Of a stretch of DNA of 14,774 nt, positions 14,560 through 14,774 are shown one piece after another. The stretch lies in the NCBI GenBank assembly GCA_903881535.1, contig CAIRTT010000448.1, positions 1 through 14,774 of the forward strand, given 5' to 3'. The position numbers and the translations under genes are program-made. The DNA is from an uncultured Armatimonadota bacterium (lineage in GTDB: Bacteria > Armatimonadota > Armatimonadia > Armatimonadales > Armatimonadaceae). Each line of letters opens with the position of its first letter. Within the stretch, counting starts at the first letter, position 1. The notes under the pieces are model-generated. The model saw nothing but the letters and a program-made list of their open reading frames with translations, made no database searches and was not told where the DNA came from.

Positions 14560-14774
14560 CACACGATATGACTCTCTATGAAGTGCAATGTCACGCCAAT
14601 GGATGGCTGAATGTTGCCGGCGTGGATGAGGTCGGTCGAGGTCCATTAGCGGGCCCTGTCGTTACTGCAGCCGTCATCTTTCCGCCTGGTTACGTCAACA
14701 CCGATATCAAGGACTCCAAAAAGCTTACTGAAAAGAAGCGATTAATACTTGTTGAAGTCATTCGGGAAAATGCC
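14556..14774 (+). CDS. rnhB: Ribonuclease HII, N-terminal part (cut by window edge)
   Basis: RNase HII cuts RNA in RNA-DNA hybrids and single ribonucleotides in DNA. Only the first 73 codons lie in the window. They include GVDEVGRGPLAGPVVTAAVI, whose Asp and Glu are the first two metal-binding residues, and the later DSKKLTEKKR motif. The ATG at 14556 overlaps the lepB stop by four bases (ATGA), indicating translational coupling; ATG 14568 is an alternative. The frame is open to the last base, so the gene continues beyond the window. Confidence 0.94.
   Translation, partial: MTHDMTLYEVQCHANGWLNVAGVDEVGRGPLAGPVVTAAVIFPPGYVNTDIKDSKKLTEKKRLILVEVIRENA

Overview
The window looks like chromosomal DNA of a free-living bacterium with roughly balanced base composition. 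It is densely coded on both strands and has no gene-free stretch over 300 bases. Non-ATG starts are frequent (TTG or GTG for several genes), and at least one gene appears to have a leaderless start. A Tat-exported sugar oxidoreductase and the ffh-rpsP-khpA-rimM-trmD-rplS-lepB-rnhB order suggest a Terrabacteria-type lineage (Armatimonadota, Chloroflexota or similar). The sequence alone does not fix the phylum. I see no mobile element, CRISPR array, tRNA or rRNA.

Region 1 (1-4663, + strand): an APC-superfamily amino-acid permease is followed by a tight three-gene unit. That unit holds a Tat-exported Gfo/Idh/MocA oxidoreductase, a YidR-type (DUF3748) beta-propeller protein, and a 102-residue protein that faintly resembles gluconate 2-dehydrogenase subunit 3. 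Region 2 (4653-6747, - strand): a two-gene operon encodes an M28 metallopeptidase of the carboxypeptidase Q type, without a signal peptide, and SurE 5'-nucleotidase. A good sigma-70-type promoter sits so close to the peptidase ATG that its mRNA should be leaderless.

Region 3 (6896-9755, - strand): a sugar-acid operon encodes a PfkB-type 2-keto-3-deoxygluconate (KDG) kinase, a class I KDPG-type aldolase, and an enolase-superfamily protein. The first two convert KDG through KDPG to pyruvate plus glyceraldehyde 3-phosphate. The third sits where the sugar-acid dehydratase would be expected, yet almost every canonical catalytic and metal-binding residue is replaced. This is the most interesting protein in the window.

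Region 4 (9830-14774, + strand): the conserved translation and export operon encodes Ffh, ribosomal protein S16, the KhpA RNA-binding protein, RimM, TrmD, ribosomal protein L19, signal peptidase I and the start of RNase HII, cut by the window edge. The trmD-rplS junction holds five consecutive perfect short hairpins and looks like a structured leader controlling L19.
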